The notes beneath the pieces are model-generated. The model did not search any database. It was not told the origin of the DNA and saw only the letters and a program-made list of their open reading frames with translations. A stretch of 64,000 nt of DNA, taken from Planctomycetota bacterium (lineage in GTDB: Bacteria; Planctomycetota; UBA1135; UBA2386). Shown here piece after piece: positions 29,282 to 37,123 of the stretch; the first letter of the stretch is position 1, and each line of letters begins with the position of its first letter. The position numbers were made by a program, and so were the translations under genes. The DNA is taken from the NCBI GenBank assembly GCA_020638655.1, contig JACKIC010000008.1, positions 248,001 through 312,000 of the forward strand. The letters run 5' to 3'.

Positions 29282-31069
29282 TCAGGCCCTCGGACGTCGC
29301 GCCAATACCGTGAAGAAGCCCGGGAAGAACCGCCCCTCGACGCAGTTGGCGCGGTGCGAGCGCGCGGCGTAGCCCTGTTCGAGCGCGAACAACGCCTCGC
29401 GGTCCGCGGATCCGCCGAAGGCGTCGATGCTCGTGGACGACAGCTCCATGCCCGCGGCGTCGAGCCACGCGCAGACTTCCCGCAGGGTGTGCTGGGTCTC
29501 GTGCGGATGGATCACCTGGTCGCGAAACCACGACCGCAGCAGGGTCTCGTCGGCGCCGCGGACCCCGTCGAGCCGGCGGAACTCCTCCAGCGCTGCCGCC
29601 TCTCCCTCCCGCTCGAGGATCTCGCGCATGCGCTGCAGGAACACCCGTCGCCCGGGCTCGTGGTAGAGGCCCAGGTAGGCGTGCCCGCCTGCCCGCAACG
29701 GCGACACCATGTGCGCGAACGCCCCAGCGGCGTCGGCGGTGTGGTGCAGGACGCCGAGGCTCACGACCAGTTCGGGGTCGCGGTCCCATTCGTAGGCGTG
29801 CAGGTCGCTCTCCACGAAGCGCACGGAGTCGGTCGTGCCCAGTTCCGCGGCGACCTGGCGCGCGCGCTGCAGCGCCGCCGAAGTGAAGTCGACCGCGGTG
29901 ACCCGCACCCCGTAGTGGTGCGCGAGGGTATTCGCCAACCAGCCGGCGCCGCACCCGATCTCGAACACCTCCTTCACCGCTCCCGTGGCGAGCAGGCCGT
30001 GCAGATCGGGGTAGGCCTTGGCCAGGTCGTGAGTCCGGATCGAGTCGGCAGACGAGGAGGACGTCTCACGCAGGTTGAACGGCATCGCCTCGTAGAAGCT
30101 GCGCACCGCGTGGCCGACGCCGCAGCCACCTCGCGGTTCGACGCGGGCCGCCGCCGCGCGCCGCGCGCGCACGAGCGCCTGCAGCCGGTCCACGTGACCC
30201 TGCGCCACGAGGCGCCCGAACAGTTCGTCGGCCACCGCGGCGTGCCGACGCGAGCCGTAGTGAAAGCCCTCTGCCGAGCGATCGTCGGGCTGCTCGGGCG
30301 TCGCGCCGAGGAAGGCCGGGCACACCTGTTCGAGCAGCGGCCCGATGGCCGGGTGCCCGCGGCCGCGGTCGTCGGGCACCTCCAGCACCCAGCGCGGGCA
30401 CGTGCCGCCGGCCGGAACGCCGCGCGCCGCGAGGTAGCTCTGCACGAGCAGGACATGTCGCAGCATGTCGAGGGTTCCCTGCACGACGTCGGTGAAGCTC
30501 AGGTAGCACTCCGCGCGCTGGAGCGCTTGGAGGTAGCGGCCCTTGACCTCGCACTCGGGCATCTCCTCGATCGGCCGCCGCGTCGCCTCCTGCAGCGCCC
30601 ACGGGCCGACCTGATACACCTGCCCATTGACCGCCCCTTCGGTCCGATTGACGGGCGCAACGCCGATGAGCGCCAGATCGGGCCTCACGGCCCCCACCTG
30701 CGTCACCACGGCCCTGGCGATCTCCGCGTTCGACGCGCCGGGCTGCGCGAAGTTCACCAGGTTGACGTCGCCCGCCCCCAGACCGATCGCCGCAGCGACC
30801 CGCGACGCGACCAGCGCGGGCCAACACCGATCCTGTTCGACGCCGAGCCCGAACGCATTGCTCTCCCCGAAGGCGAACACCCGCAGCGGGGCGTCGGGTC
30901 TGTACTCGGCGCCACGATAACCCAGGGAGTTGTAGCTGTAGGTCACGCGCCCGGTCTGGTCGCTCCCGAAGCCCGTCTGCGACCATCGCTGCCCGAGCTT
31001 CTGCTTCCGCTCGTCGATGTGGCCGCAGTAGGGCAACGGCCTGCCCAGATCCCTCCAGCGCGGTGGCAT
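29282..31069 (-). CDS. SGNH/GDSL-hydrolase and class I methyltransferase fusion
   Basis: 595 residues in two parts. The N-terminal part (about 40-300) resembles an SGNH hydrolase: block I RVFAFGESNAFGLG (Ser70 in a GES variant of GDS), an oxyanion Asn region NFAQPGASN, and late Asp/His in DDRSAEGFHYGSRRH. The C-terminal part (about 320-590) is a SAM methyltransferase: motif I VFEIGCGAGWLAN, acidic VTAVDFTSA, and motif IV-like VVSLGVLHHTADAAG. The fusion is unusual. It lies at the end of an operon with a Rieske oxygenase and a 39-residue ORF, suggesting a small-molecule modification pathway. Substrate unknown. Confidence 0.75.
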   Translation of the reverse strand: MPPRWRDLGRPLPYCGHIDERKQKLGQRWSQTGFGSDQTGRVTYSYNSLGYRGAEYRPDAPLRVFAFGESNAFGLGVEQDRCWPALVASRVAAAIGLGAGDVNLVNFAQPGASNAEIARAVVTQVGAVRPDLALIGVAPVNRTEGAVNGQVYQVGPWALQEATRRPIEEMPECEVKGRYLQALQRAECYLSFTDVVQGTLDMLRHVLLVQSYLAARGVPAGGTCPRWVLEVPDDRGRGHPAIGPLLEQVCPAFLGATPEQPDDRSAEGFHYGSRRHAAVADELFGRLVAQGHVDRLQALVRARRAAAARVEPRGGCGVGHAVRSFYEAMPFNLRETSSSSADSIRTHDLAKAYPDLHGLLATGAVKEVFEIGCGAGWLANTLAHHYGVRVTAVDFTSAALQRARQVAAELGTTDSVRFVESDLHAYEWDRDPELVVSLGVLHHTADAAGAFAHMVSPLRAGGHAYLGLYHEPGRRVFLQRMREILEREGEAAALEEFRRLDGVRGADETLLRSWFRDQVIHPHETQHTLREVCAWLDAAGMELSSTSIDAFGGSADREALFALEQGYAARSHRANCVEGRFFPGFFTVLARRPRA

Positions 31070-31078
31070 CGGGGCCCG

Positions 31079-31198
31079 TCAGAACATCGGGTAGATGTCG
31101 GGATGGCTCGAAGCGGGCTTGCGCGCCCTTCGCCGCGGCCAAGGCAACCACGTGCAGCAGCGGCGCAACAGCGACCAGAAAGAGCGGACTGGTTTCAT
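31079..31198 (-). CDS. 39-residue small ORF between Rieske and SGNH-methyltransferase genes
   Basis: The ATG overlaps the Rieske stop (ATGA at 31195-31198) and the frame ends at a TGA four codons before the SGNH-methyltransferase ATG, in the same frame. The peptide starts MKPVRSFWSLLRR, is very basic in the middle, and ends HPDIYPMF. The beginning and end loosely resemble DUF5989-type small proteins found beside SGNH-hydrolase genes, but the membrane helix of that family is absent. It may instead be the N-terminus of the downstream gene cut by a stop. Low confidence that it encodes a functional protein. Confidence 0.4.
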   Translation of the reverse strand: MKPVRSFWSLLRRCCTWLPWPRRRARKPASSHPDIYPMF

Positions 31199-32586
31199 CG
31201 CACGAGGTCCTGGCAAGGGTCCTGGAACAGGCTGGCACGGCGGCCCGCGAGACGACAGAGCAGCAGGTCGGCAGAGGCCACGAGCATCGCGGCGAGCACC
31301 CCCGTTCCGGCCAGCGCATACCGCCAGCCGCCCGAGGTCACCGCCGCCAACGCGATCAGCACCAGCGTGCCCGCGAGCCCCAGCGCGCGCGCCCAGCGCG
31401 CGGCGCTCATCGCGGCGCGACACGACGCGCAGTGGCGCACGTGCAGCCAGAAGCGGTCCGGCGTCACGTTCTCCTGTGGCCGGTGTGAGTCGGGTCCACG
31501 CCGCTGCAGGCCGACGAAGTCGCTGCGCTCGTGATCGAAGCGTTCGAGCCAGCGCCGGTACGCGAGCACGAGCACGTCGCTGCTGCCGAGCGGCAGCCAC
31601 CTCTGGGCGAGCGACTCCTGCATCGACGCGATCGACGCCGCCTGGCCCTGCACCACGGCCATGTCCTGTTCGAGCAGCCGACACTGGTGACCGTGCTCGA
31701 GGAAGCGCGGCCGCAGCCGATCCCGCCACGACCAGCCGTTGCCGTAGGCGCGGTACAACAGCCGACAGCGGCCGGGCCCGAGCGGCACTGCGAACAGGAG
31801 CAGCCCGGCGATGCGCTGCGGCGCGCCGACAGCCGCGAAGTCCGACCAGTAGTGCACGAGCCCCGGCGCGAGGAATTGCACGCGCGCCGGCACCCGGTTC
31901 GCGCCGCGTTCGGCTGCGTCGTCGACACCGCCCCCGGCGCGAGGCCCCAGGCCGGCCGTGAACCCCGCGGCGGTGACGGGCCCCAGGTCGAACGCGATCG
32001 GCCCGGCGAGCGCAGCCTGTCCACCGCCGCGCACACCGGCGTGGGCGACGTGGATGTGCGCGTAGTCGAGCACGTTCTCGATCAGGAACTCGTGGCCGTA
32101 GGGCAGGTCGATCGCGAAGTCGATCGTGCGGCAGGTCGGATCGTCGAGCGCTGCGATCCGCGGCACGGCGGCAGGCGCCGGCGACGGGTCCGAGTCATCG
32201 TGGCGCAGCCACAGCATGCCCTGCTGCTCGCGCACCGCCGCGGCAGGAACGCACGCCGCCGCCGGGATCTGTTGCCCCGCGGCGAGCTGCGGGATGTGCC
32301 GGCAGGCACCGTCGCCGTCGAAACGCCAACCGTGGTAGAGGCACCGCACCTGCCCGTCGACGAGTTCCCCGTCGGACAGGCGCGCGAGGCGGTGTGGACA
32401 GGCGTCGTGCAACGCGCGCCATGCTCCTTGGCGGTCGCGGAACACCACGTAGGCGCGCTGCGAGATCTCGACGCGGTACAGCGCATCCGGGGCCAGGTCG
32501 ACCGTGAAGGCGAACGGGAACCAGCCGTCACCCCATACGGGTACGACTGGCCCGCTGCGTTCCTGGGCGTGCGCAGACTGGGGCAT
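31195..32586 (-). CDS. Rieske non-haem iron oxygenase, pheophorbide a oxygenase/TIC55-like
   Basis: 463 residues. A Rieske [2Fe-2S] site uses Cys63, His65, Cys82 and His85 (CPHRLARLSDGELVDGQVRC, then LYHGW). The mononuclear iron motif is ENVLDYAHIHVAHAG (Asp and two His). Towards the C-terminus comes the CxxC in HVRHCASCRAAM, followed by two membrane helices. That tail is typical of the PaO/PTC52/TIC55 branch, mostly known from plants and cyanobacteria. The enzyme should be membrane-associated and oxygenate an aromatic or tetrapyrrole-like substrate. No reductase gene is adjacent. The start is the Met before PQSAHAQ; upstream frame is Arg-rich. Confidence 0.88.
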   Translation of the reverse strand: MPQSAHAQERSGPVVPVWGDGWFPFAFTVDLAPDALYRVEISQRAYVVFRDRQGAWRALHDACPHRLARLSDGELVDGQVRCLYHGWRFDGDGACRHIPQLAAGQQIPAAACVPAAAVREQQGMLWLRHDDSDPSPAPAAVPRIAALDDPTCRTIDFAIDLPYGHEFLIENVLDYAHIHVAHAGVRGGGQAALAGPIAFDLGPVTAAGFTAGLGPRAGGGVDDAAERGANRVPARVQFLAPGLVHYWSDFAAVGAPQRIAGLLLFAVPLGPGRCRLLYRAYGNGWSWRDRLRPRFLEHGHQCRLLEQDMAVVQGQAASIASMQESLAQRWLPLGSSDVLVLAYRRWLERFDHERSDFVGLQRRGPDSHRPQENVTPDRFWLHVRHCASCRAAMSAARWARALGLAGTLVLIALAAVTSGGWRYALAGTGVLAAMLVASADLLLCRLAGRRASLFQDPCQDLVR

Positions 32587-32673
32587 GGAAGGGACGAGAC
32601 TCCCGACGCGCAACCTAACAAGGCTCGCGCGGTCTGCCAACCCGCCGCGGAAGGCCGGACTCGAGGCGCCGCG

Positions 32674-34392
32674 CTAGAACTCGTTGCGCAACTCGACGCC
32701 GTTGCTGGTGTCGAGCGTGGGCAGCGCGGGGGCAGCGTCGAGCGTCAGCACCTGTGCGAACACCGACAGGCCCGGCCACGGCGGCAGCAACAGGCCCGTG
32801 CTGCCGGTGCCGAACGGCCCGACCGGCACGAACAGGCTGCTGTCCAGGGTCTGCCGCAACAGGCAGGTCGACCACGGCGCCGGCAGCGGCGCGGCGCTCT
32901 GACCGAAGCCGAACATCACGAAGCCGAAACCGTTGGCGGGCCCGCCGCCGAAGCTCAGCGTGGCCTGGTGGCCGCCAGCCACGGGACCGATGCTGCCGAA
33001 CAGCTGCAGCGTCGCGCACGGGGTGCCGTACGGAATCGCCGACGCGGTCAGCTGCAGGCCGAAGTAGTCGCACAGCGCGCGCCCGAGTTCGGCGCCGAGC
33101 TGCCGGTAGTCGGCCTCGGTGTTCCAGCCGCCGGCGGGACCGGCGCCGTAGGTGCCCTCGAGCGTGATCGCCATCACCGGCTGCTGGAACGCCGGCGCGC
33201 CGGTCCAGGTCGCCAGCGCCGACCAGCGGTCGTGCATCATCGACTCGACGAACGGCCGCGACGGGGCGCCGGCGCTGCTGCTCTGCGTGCTGCCGAGGTT
33301 GACGAAGGCGCTGCGGGCGCGCAGCGCGTTGATCCACTGCCCCTCGAGTTGATTGACGATCGGCAGCACGCCCGAGTTGTTGCTCGTCGGGTTCCAGTTG
33401 GCGTTGGCCGTGTGCTGAAAATGGAACGGGTAGGCGACGTTGTGCGAGCTGTGCAGGTTGAGCACGACCTCGACCGGGTTGCCGGCAGGCGCCTGCGGCG
33501 TGCCCATGAAGTTCTCGATCGCAGTGCGCATCGCCGCGACCTCGGGCTGGCTCGTGTTGTAGGGCGCGCCCCACTCGTTCTCGAGGTTGCTCGAGTTGGC
33601 GTTGGTGCGGTAGTTGCCCAGGAACACACCGTCCGGGTTGGCCATCGGCACGATGTCGAGGATGGCGTGGTCGAGCAGCACCGCCGCGTAGGGGTCACTC
33701 GAGCCGAGCCAGGCGACGAGGCCCTCGACCACCGAGTAGCTGGTCGCCTCCGACGGGTGGATGCCGGCGTGGATCCAGACCCGCTTCTTGCCGGCGTCGG
33801 CGACCGCGTTGTCGGTCAGCTCGACGAGTTGGATCGGCCGCGCCTGCACCGACTGACCGATCGTGGTGACGCTGCGCACGTGCGGGTGCGTCGCCAGCGA
33901 GGCGACCCACGCGTCCTTGCGGGTCACGGTGTAGGGGAAGTACTTCGCGAGCCGGATCGCCGCGGTGCCCGCTGGCACCACCACCGTGAAGCGGTGCGAG
34001 CTGCCGTTGGGCTGGGTCGGCACGGCGCTCAGCGGCAGCCGCTCGTAGGCGCCGAAGGTGACGCCGTCGGTCGAGCGCGACCACACCGGCAGGATCACGT
34101 CGGTGTAGCCGGCGTTGTTGACGGTGACCACGAGCGTCGCGCCGGACGGGGCGAAGTTGGCGATCTGGCAGTGCCACCAGCGGCGGAAGCTGGTGCCGAG
34201 CGCGCTGTTGTTGTTGTCGTCCTCCATCGTCAGCGCGACGTTGAAGTTGCCGCCGCTCGGCGTCACCGTCGCCGAGCGCAGCCGCATCGTCTCCCCTGCG
34301 TAGGTGACCACCGGCGTCTGCGCAGGCGCGCCGACCGCCGCGAGGGCGATCAGGAACAGGACGAGGGAGAGCCGGTCGAGGTGCGCGCGCAT
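32674..34392 (-). CDS. Secreted M14 zinc carboxypeptidase with lineage-specific C-terminal domain
   Basis: 572 residues with a signal peptide ending VGAPAQ. An N-terminal beta domain (about 25-155) like that of cytosolic-carboxypeptidase (CCP/AGTPBP) proteins precedes the M14 domain. Zinc ligands are HAGIHPSEATS and the His in VLNLHSSHN; the catalytic Glu is in AITLEGTYG. Residues from about 450 form a beta-rich domain (GTPCATLQLFGSIGPVAGGH to the end) similar to the tails of the two PKD proteins at 57919-62294. It may serve as a cell-surface sorting or anchoring module; that role is inferred. Confidence 0.88.
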   Translation of the reverse strand: MRAHLDRLSLVLFLIALAAVGAPAQTPVVTYAGETMRLRSATVTPSGGNFNVALTMEDDNNNSALGTSFRRWWHCQIANFAPSGATLVVTVNNAGYTDVILPVWSRSTDGVTFGAYERLPLSAVPTQPNGSSHRFTVVVPAGTAAIRLAKYFPYTVTRKDAWVASLATHPHVRSVTTIGQSVQARPIQLVELTDNAVADAGKKRVWIHAGIHPSEATSYSVVEGLVAWLGSSDPYAAVLLDHAILDIVPMANPDGVFLGNYRTNANSSNLENEWGAPYNTSQPEVAAMRTAIENFMGTPQAPAGNPVEVVLNLHSSHNVAYPFHFQHTANANWNPTSNNSGVLPIVNQLEGQWINALRARSAFVNLGSTQSSSAGAPSRPFVESMMHDRWSALATWTGAPAFQQPVMAITLEGTYGAGPAGGWNTEADYRQLGAELGRALCDYFGLQLTASAIPYGTPCATLQLFGSIGPVAGGHQATLSFGGGPANGFGFVMFGFGQSAAPLPAPWSTCLLRQTLDSSLFVPVGPFGTGSTGLLLPPWPGLSVFAQVLTLDAAPALPTLDTSNGVELRNEF

Positions 34393-34459
34393 GGTGTCGG
34401 GTGGGTTGCGGGGGCTGGCAGGGTCGCGGTCGGCCTTGTCGCCGTCAACCCGCGCCGCC

Positions 34460-34465
34460 TATCCT
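34460..34465 (+). promoter_or_regulatory. -10 box (TATCCT) before a TTG start
   Basis: TATCCT ends 7 nt before the TTG at 34473, fitting a leaderless mRNA. It also rules out the longer upstream frame beginning at 34401. Confidence 0.6.
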
Positions 34466-34472
34466 GCGCGCC

Positions 34473-35096
34473 TTGAGTCACGCCGACTACTACCGTGGGG
34501 TCGAACGTGCGCAGCAGGCGCTCGCGGCCGCGCCCGCAGACGCGACCGCGGTGCGCCGCGCCGAACTCGTGCACGAAGCCATGTCCGGGCTGCTGGCCCA
34601 GACCAGCTCCGCAGGACAGCTGGCCTGCGCGGCGGGCTGCGCCCACTGCTGCCACTTCCCGGTCGGCGTCACCTTCGGCGAAGCCCATCTGCTGGCGACG
34701 GCGATCGCGGCCGACGCGGCGCTGCGGGCGACGTTCGTACGGGCCGCCGCAGCGGCGGCGCAGCGCAGCTGGCACGAGCTCGTCGGCCAGCCGTGCCCGC
34801 TCCTGCACGCGGGCCGCTGTGGGCTCTACCCCGAACGCCCACTGCCGTGCCGCGCGATGGCCAGCCGCGACGCCGACGCTTGCGGTGCGGCGCTGCACGG
34901 CGGGCCGACGCCACCGCTCGACGGCGAGGCCTTCTGGCGCGGCCTGGGTGCGGCAGCGGCGCTGGCGGCGACGGAGCCGGCGCCGGGCACCCGCGAGCTG
35001 CGCGCGGCGACGATGGCCGTGCTCGAGCACCTCTCGGCCCCCCTCGAGGAACGCGCCGCCGCGTTTCTCGCCGCGCGCGCGGCACCGGCGGACTGA
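34473..35096 (+). CDS. YkgJ-family cysteine cluster protein
   Basis: 207 residues from TTG 34473 (MSHADYYRG). The first cluster is CAAGCAHCCHFPVGVTFGEAHLL (CxxxCxxCC), and the second set lies in CPLLHAGRCGLYPERPLPCR and DADACG. This Cys arrangement defines the YkgJ family, thought to bind zinc or an iron-sulfur cluster; the function is not established. Transcribed alone and convergent with the thioesterase gene. The TTG is chosen from promoter spacing. Confidence 0.85.
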   Translation: MSHADYYRGVERAQQALAAAPADATAVRRAELVHEAMSGLLAQTSSAGQLACAAGCAHCCHFPVGVTFGEAHLLATAIAADAALRATFVRAAAAAAQRSWHELVGQPCPLLHAGRCGLYPERPLPCRAMASRDADACGAALHGGPTPPLDGEAFWRGLGAAAALAATEPAPGTRELRAATMAVLEHLSAPLEERAAAFLAARAAPAD

Positions 35097-35116
35097 CCCG
35101 CTGGCCGCGCTCCCGC

Positions 35117-35515
35117 TCAGGACTGCTCGTCGAATCCCGCGACCGCCTCGCGGTACTCGGCGGGGATCGACCGCGGCTTCTGCCGCTCGTCGACGAACAC
35201 CAACACCGCCGACGCCTTGGCCAGCACCTCGTCGTTGCCACGGACCTCGTAGTCCATGTGCATGCTGGTGTCGCCGATCTTGCTGGTGCGCGCCGCGACC
35301 TCGATCTTCATGCCCAGTCGCCCCGGCTTCTGGAACTGGATCCGCGTCTCGGCCAGCAAGAACGGGATGATGTGGTCCTCCATCAGCCCCAGGTGCTGGA
35401 AGTACAGGTAGCGCGCCTGCTCCAGGAAGCTCATGTAGACGGCGTTGTTGACCACACCCACCGAGTCGACATCGACCCACCGCAACGGGACTTCCGCACT
35501 GAACCGGTAGAACAT
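35117..35515 (-). CDS. Acyl-CoA thioesterase, hotdog fold (4HBT/YbgC-like)
   Basis: 132 residues. The start resembles the 4HBT active-site region (PLRWVDVDSVGVVNNAVYMSFLEQARYLYF), with Asp16 in the position of the catalytic Asp. Central strands IQFQKPGRLGMKIEVAARTS and ASAVLVFVDERQKPR follow the hotdog fold. It should hydrolyse an acyl-CoA thioester in the cytoplasm. ATG 35515 is chosen because the protein then begins at the usual first strand (MFYRFSAEVPLRW). Divergent from the HtrA-like gene. Confidence 0.9.
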   Translation of the reverse strand: MFYRFSAEVPLRWVDVDSVGVVNNAVYMSFLEQARYLYFQHLGLMEDHIIPFLLAETRIQFQKPGRLGMKIEVAARTSKIGDTSMHMDYEVRGNDEVLAKASAVLVFVDERQKPRSIPAEYREAVAGFDEQS

Positions 35516-35606
35516 GCCGGTATCGTGCAGACCCGGGTCGCCGGAATCGATCCCCCTGTCGACTGCCAGGAGCGATTGCGGCCCTCGTTCGTCCAGACGC
35601 ACCGTG

Positions 35607-37103
35607 ATGCGAACCGTGATGCGAACCGCCGCCGACCTCCTTTCTCCCCTGCCCCACCTGCTGCTCGCGCTGCCCGTCCTGTTCGGCGCGGCCTGCACCC
35701 AGGCGCGGCTGCCGGCCCAAGAGCACGGCAAGCTGACCGAACGCACCTCGCCGCTGCAGGTGGTCGAGCCCGACGAGTCCGAGCGCAACCTGCGCATGAC
35801 CCCGGTGGTGCGCGCCGTGCAGAAGGCCGCCGACAGCGTCGTCAGCATCTACCTCAACCAGGAAGACCGCCTGCGCGGCGGCGAAGTCACCCAGGGCCAG
35901 GGCTCGGGTGTGATCCTCGACGCGTCGGGCCTGGTGATCACCAACTGGCACGTGATCGCGCCGGTGGCGCTCGCGGTCCAGCCCCTCGACATCCAGGTGC
36001 GCCTGCGCGACGGCCGCGCCCTGCCCGCCAAGCTGCTGACCTCGACGCCGACGCGCGACCTCGCCCTGCTGCAGCTCGAGCTGCCCGCCGGCCAGACCGT
36101 CAAACCGGCCGAGATCGGCCGCTCTTCGGACCTGATGATCGGCGAGACCGTGATCGCGATCGGCAACCCGCAGGGACACGCCAACACGGTCACCAGCGGC
36201 GTGCTGTCGGCGATCGGCCGCAGCATCCGCGTGCGCGCCCCAGACGGCGTCTCGCGCGAGTACACCGAGCTGCTGCAGACCGACGCCGCGATCAACGCCG
36301 GCAACAGCGGCGGCGCGCTGCTGGACATCACCGGCAAGCTCGTCGGCATCAACAACGCGATGGCGGTCGGCGCCGAGAACATCGGTTTTGCGATCCCGAT
36401 GGACGTGGTGCGCCAGGAGTTCGACCGCCAGCTGATCCGCAGCAGCAGCTTCGCCGCCGCCCCCGACTCGCCCTGGCTCGGCTTCGAGGTGCAGGACGCC
36501 GACGGCGCCGTGCTGATCGGCGACGTCATCGACGGCAGCCCCGCCGCGGCCGCGGGCATCAAGGCCGGCGACCTGCTCGTCGGCATCGGCGAACAGCCGG
36601 TGCGCAATTCGATCGACTACCTGCGACACGTGTTCACCGCCAAGGTCGAGAAGCCGTTCCCGCTGGTGCTGCGCCGCAGCGGTCGCGAGATCAAGATCGC
36701 CCCCGTGCCGACCACGCGCGAGGTCGGCACGATCCTCGACGCGATGGGCGCGTCGATCGCGGAGGTCACGGCCGACTCGGAAGAGCTGCTGGTGCGCAAG
36801 GCGACGCTCGCCTTCTACCAGGGCAGCGGCATGCGCCGCGTGCCGATGTTCCGCAGCGCGCTGCGCGTCGACCAGGTGCTCGACGGCTCGCCCGCCGCAG
36901 CGGTCGGCCTGGAGCGCGGCGACGTGGTGCTGGGCTGGTTCCGCCCGACGCGCTTCGGGGACCAGGAGCAGCCGCTGCAGAGCCGCAGCGACCTCGCCGA
37001 CGTGCTCGCCGCAGCCCGCGGCCAGAGCGTGCGCATCGTGGTGCTGCGCGGCGACGACTCGCTCGTCGGCACGCTCGACGTGCGCGGCCACCGCGGCCGC
37101 TGA
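35607..37103 (+). CDS. HtrA/DegP-like serine protease with two PDZ domains
   Basis: 498 residues. An N-terminal signal (LLLALPVLFGAAC) could be a lipoprotein signal, although the lipobox is weak. The trypsin-like domain has His in VITNWHVIAP, Asp in TPTRDLALLQLEL and Ser in INAGNSGGALLD, and two PDZ domains follow (about 295-380 and 400-495). Expected to be a periplasmic protease or chaperone. Two in-frame ATGs lie in a 12-nt direct repeat (35607 and 35619); either could be used. The upstream region is shared with the divergent thioesterase gene. Confidence 0.93.
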   Translation: MRTVMRTAADLLSPLPHLLLALPVLFGAACTQARLPAQEHGKLTERTSPLQVVEPDESERNLRMTPVVRAVQKAADSVVSIYLNQEDRLRGGEVTQGQGSGVILDASGLVITNWHVIAPVALAVQPLDIQVRLRDGRALPAKLLTSTPTRDLALLQLELPAGQTVKPAEIGRSSDLMIGETVIAIGNPQGHANTVTSGVLSAIGRSIRVRAPDGVSREYTELLQTDAAINAGNSGGALLDITGKLVGINNAMAVGAENIGFAIPMDVVRQEFDRQLIRSSSFAAAPDSPWLGFEVQDADGAVLIGDVIDGSPAAAAGIKAGDLLVGIGEQPVRNSIDYLRHVFTAKVEKPFPLVLRRSGREIKIAPVPTTREVGTILDAMGASIAEVTADSEELLVRKATLAFYQGSGMRRVPMFRSALRVDQVLDGSPAAAVGLERGDVVLGWFRPTRFGDQEQPLQSRSDLADVLAAARGQSVRIVVLRGDDSLVGTLDVRGHRGR

Positions 37104-37123
37104 ACCCGCCGGCCTGGCGGCGC

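Noticed and set aside
31079..31081. Second selenocysteine codon before the SGNH-methyltransferase
   Set aside because: The TGA is not in a redox motif, and only a weak 5-bp hairpin with a poorly placed loop follows. An ordinary stop is more likely.
26252..31534. 1760-codon plus-strand open frame
   Set aside because: It runs antisense through the TPR peptidase and SGNH-methyltransferase genes, is dominated by Arg, Ala, Val and His, and shows no domain. It results from high GC at third codon positions of the real genes.
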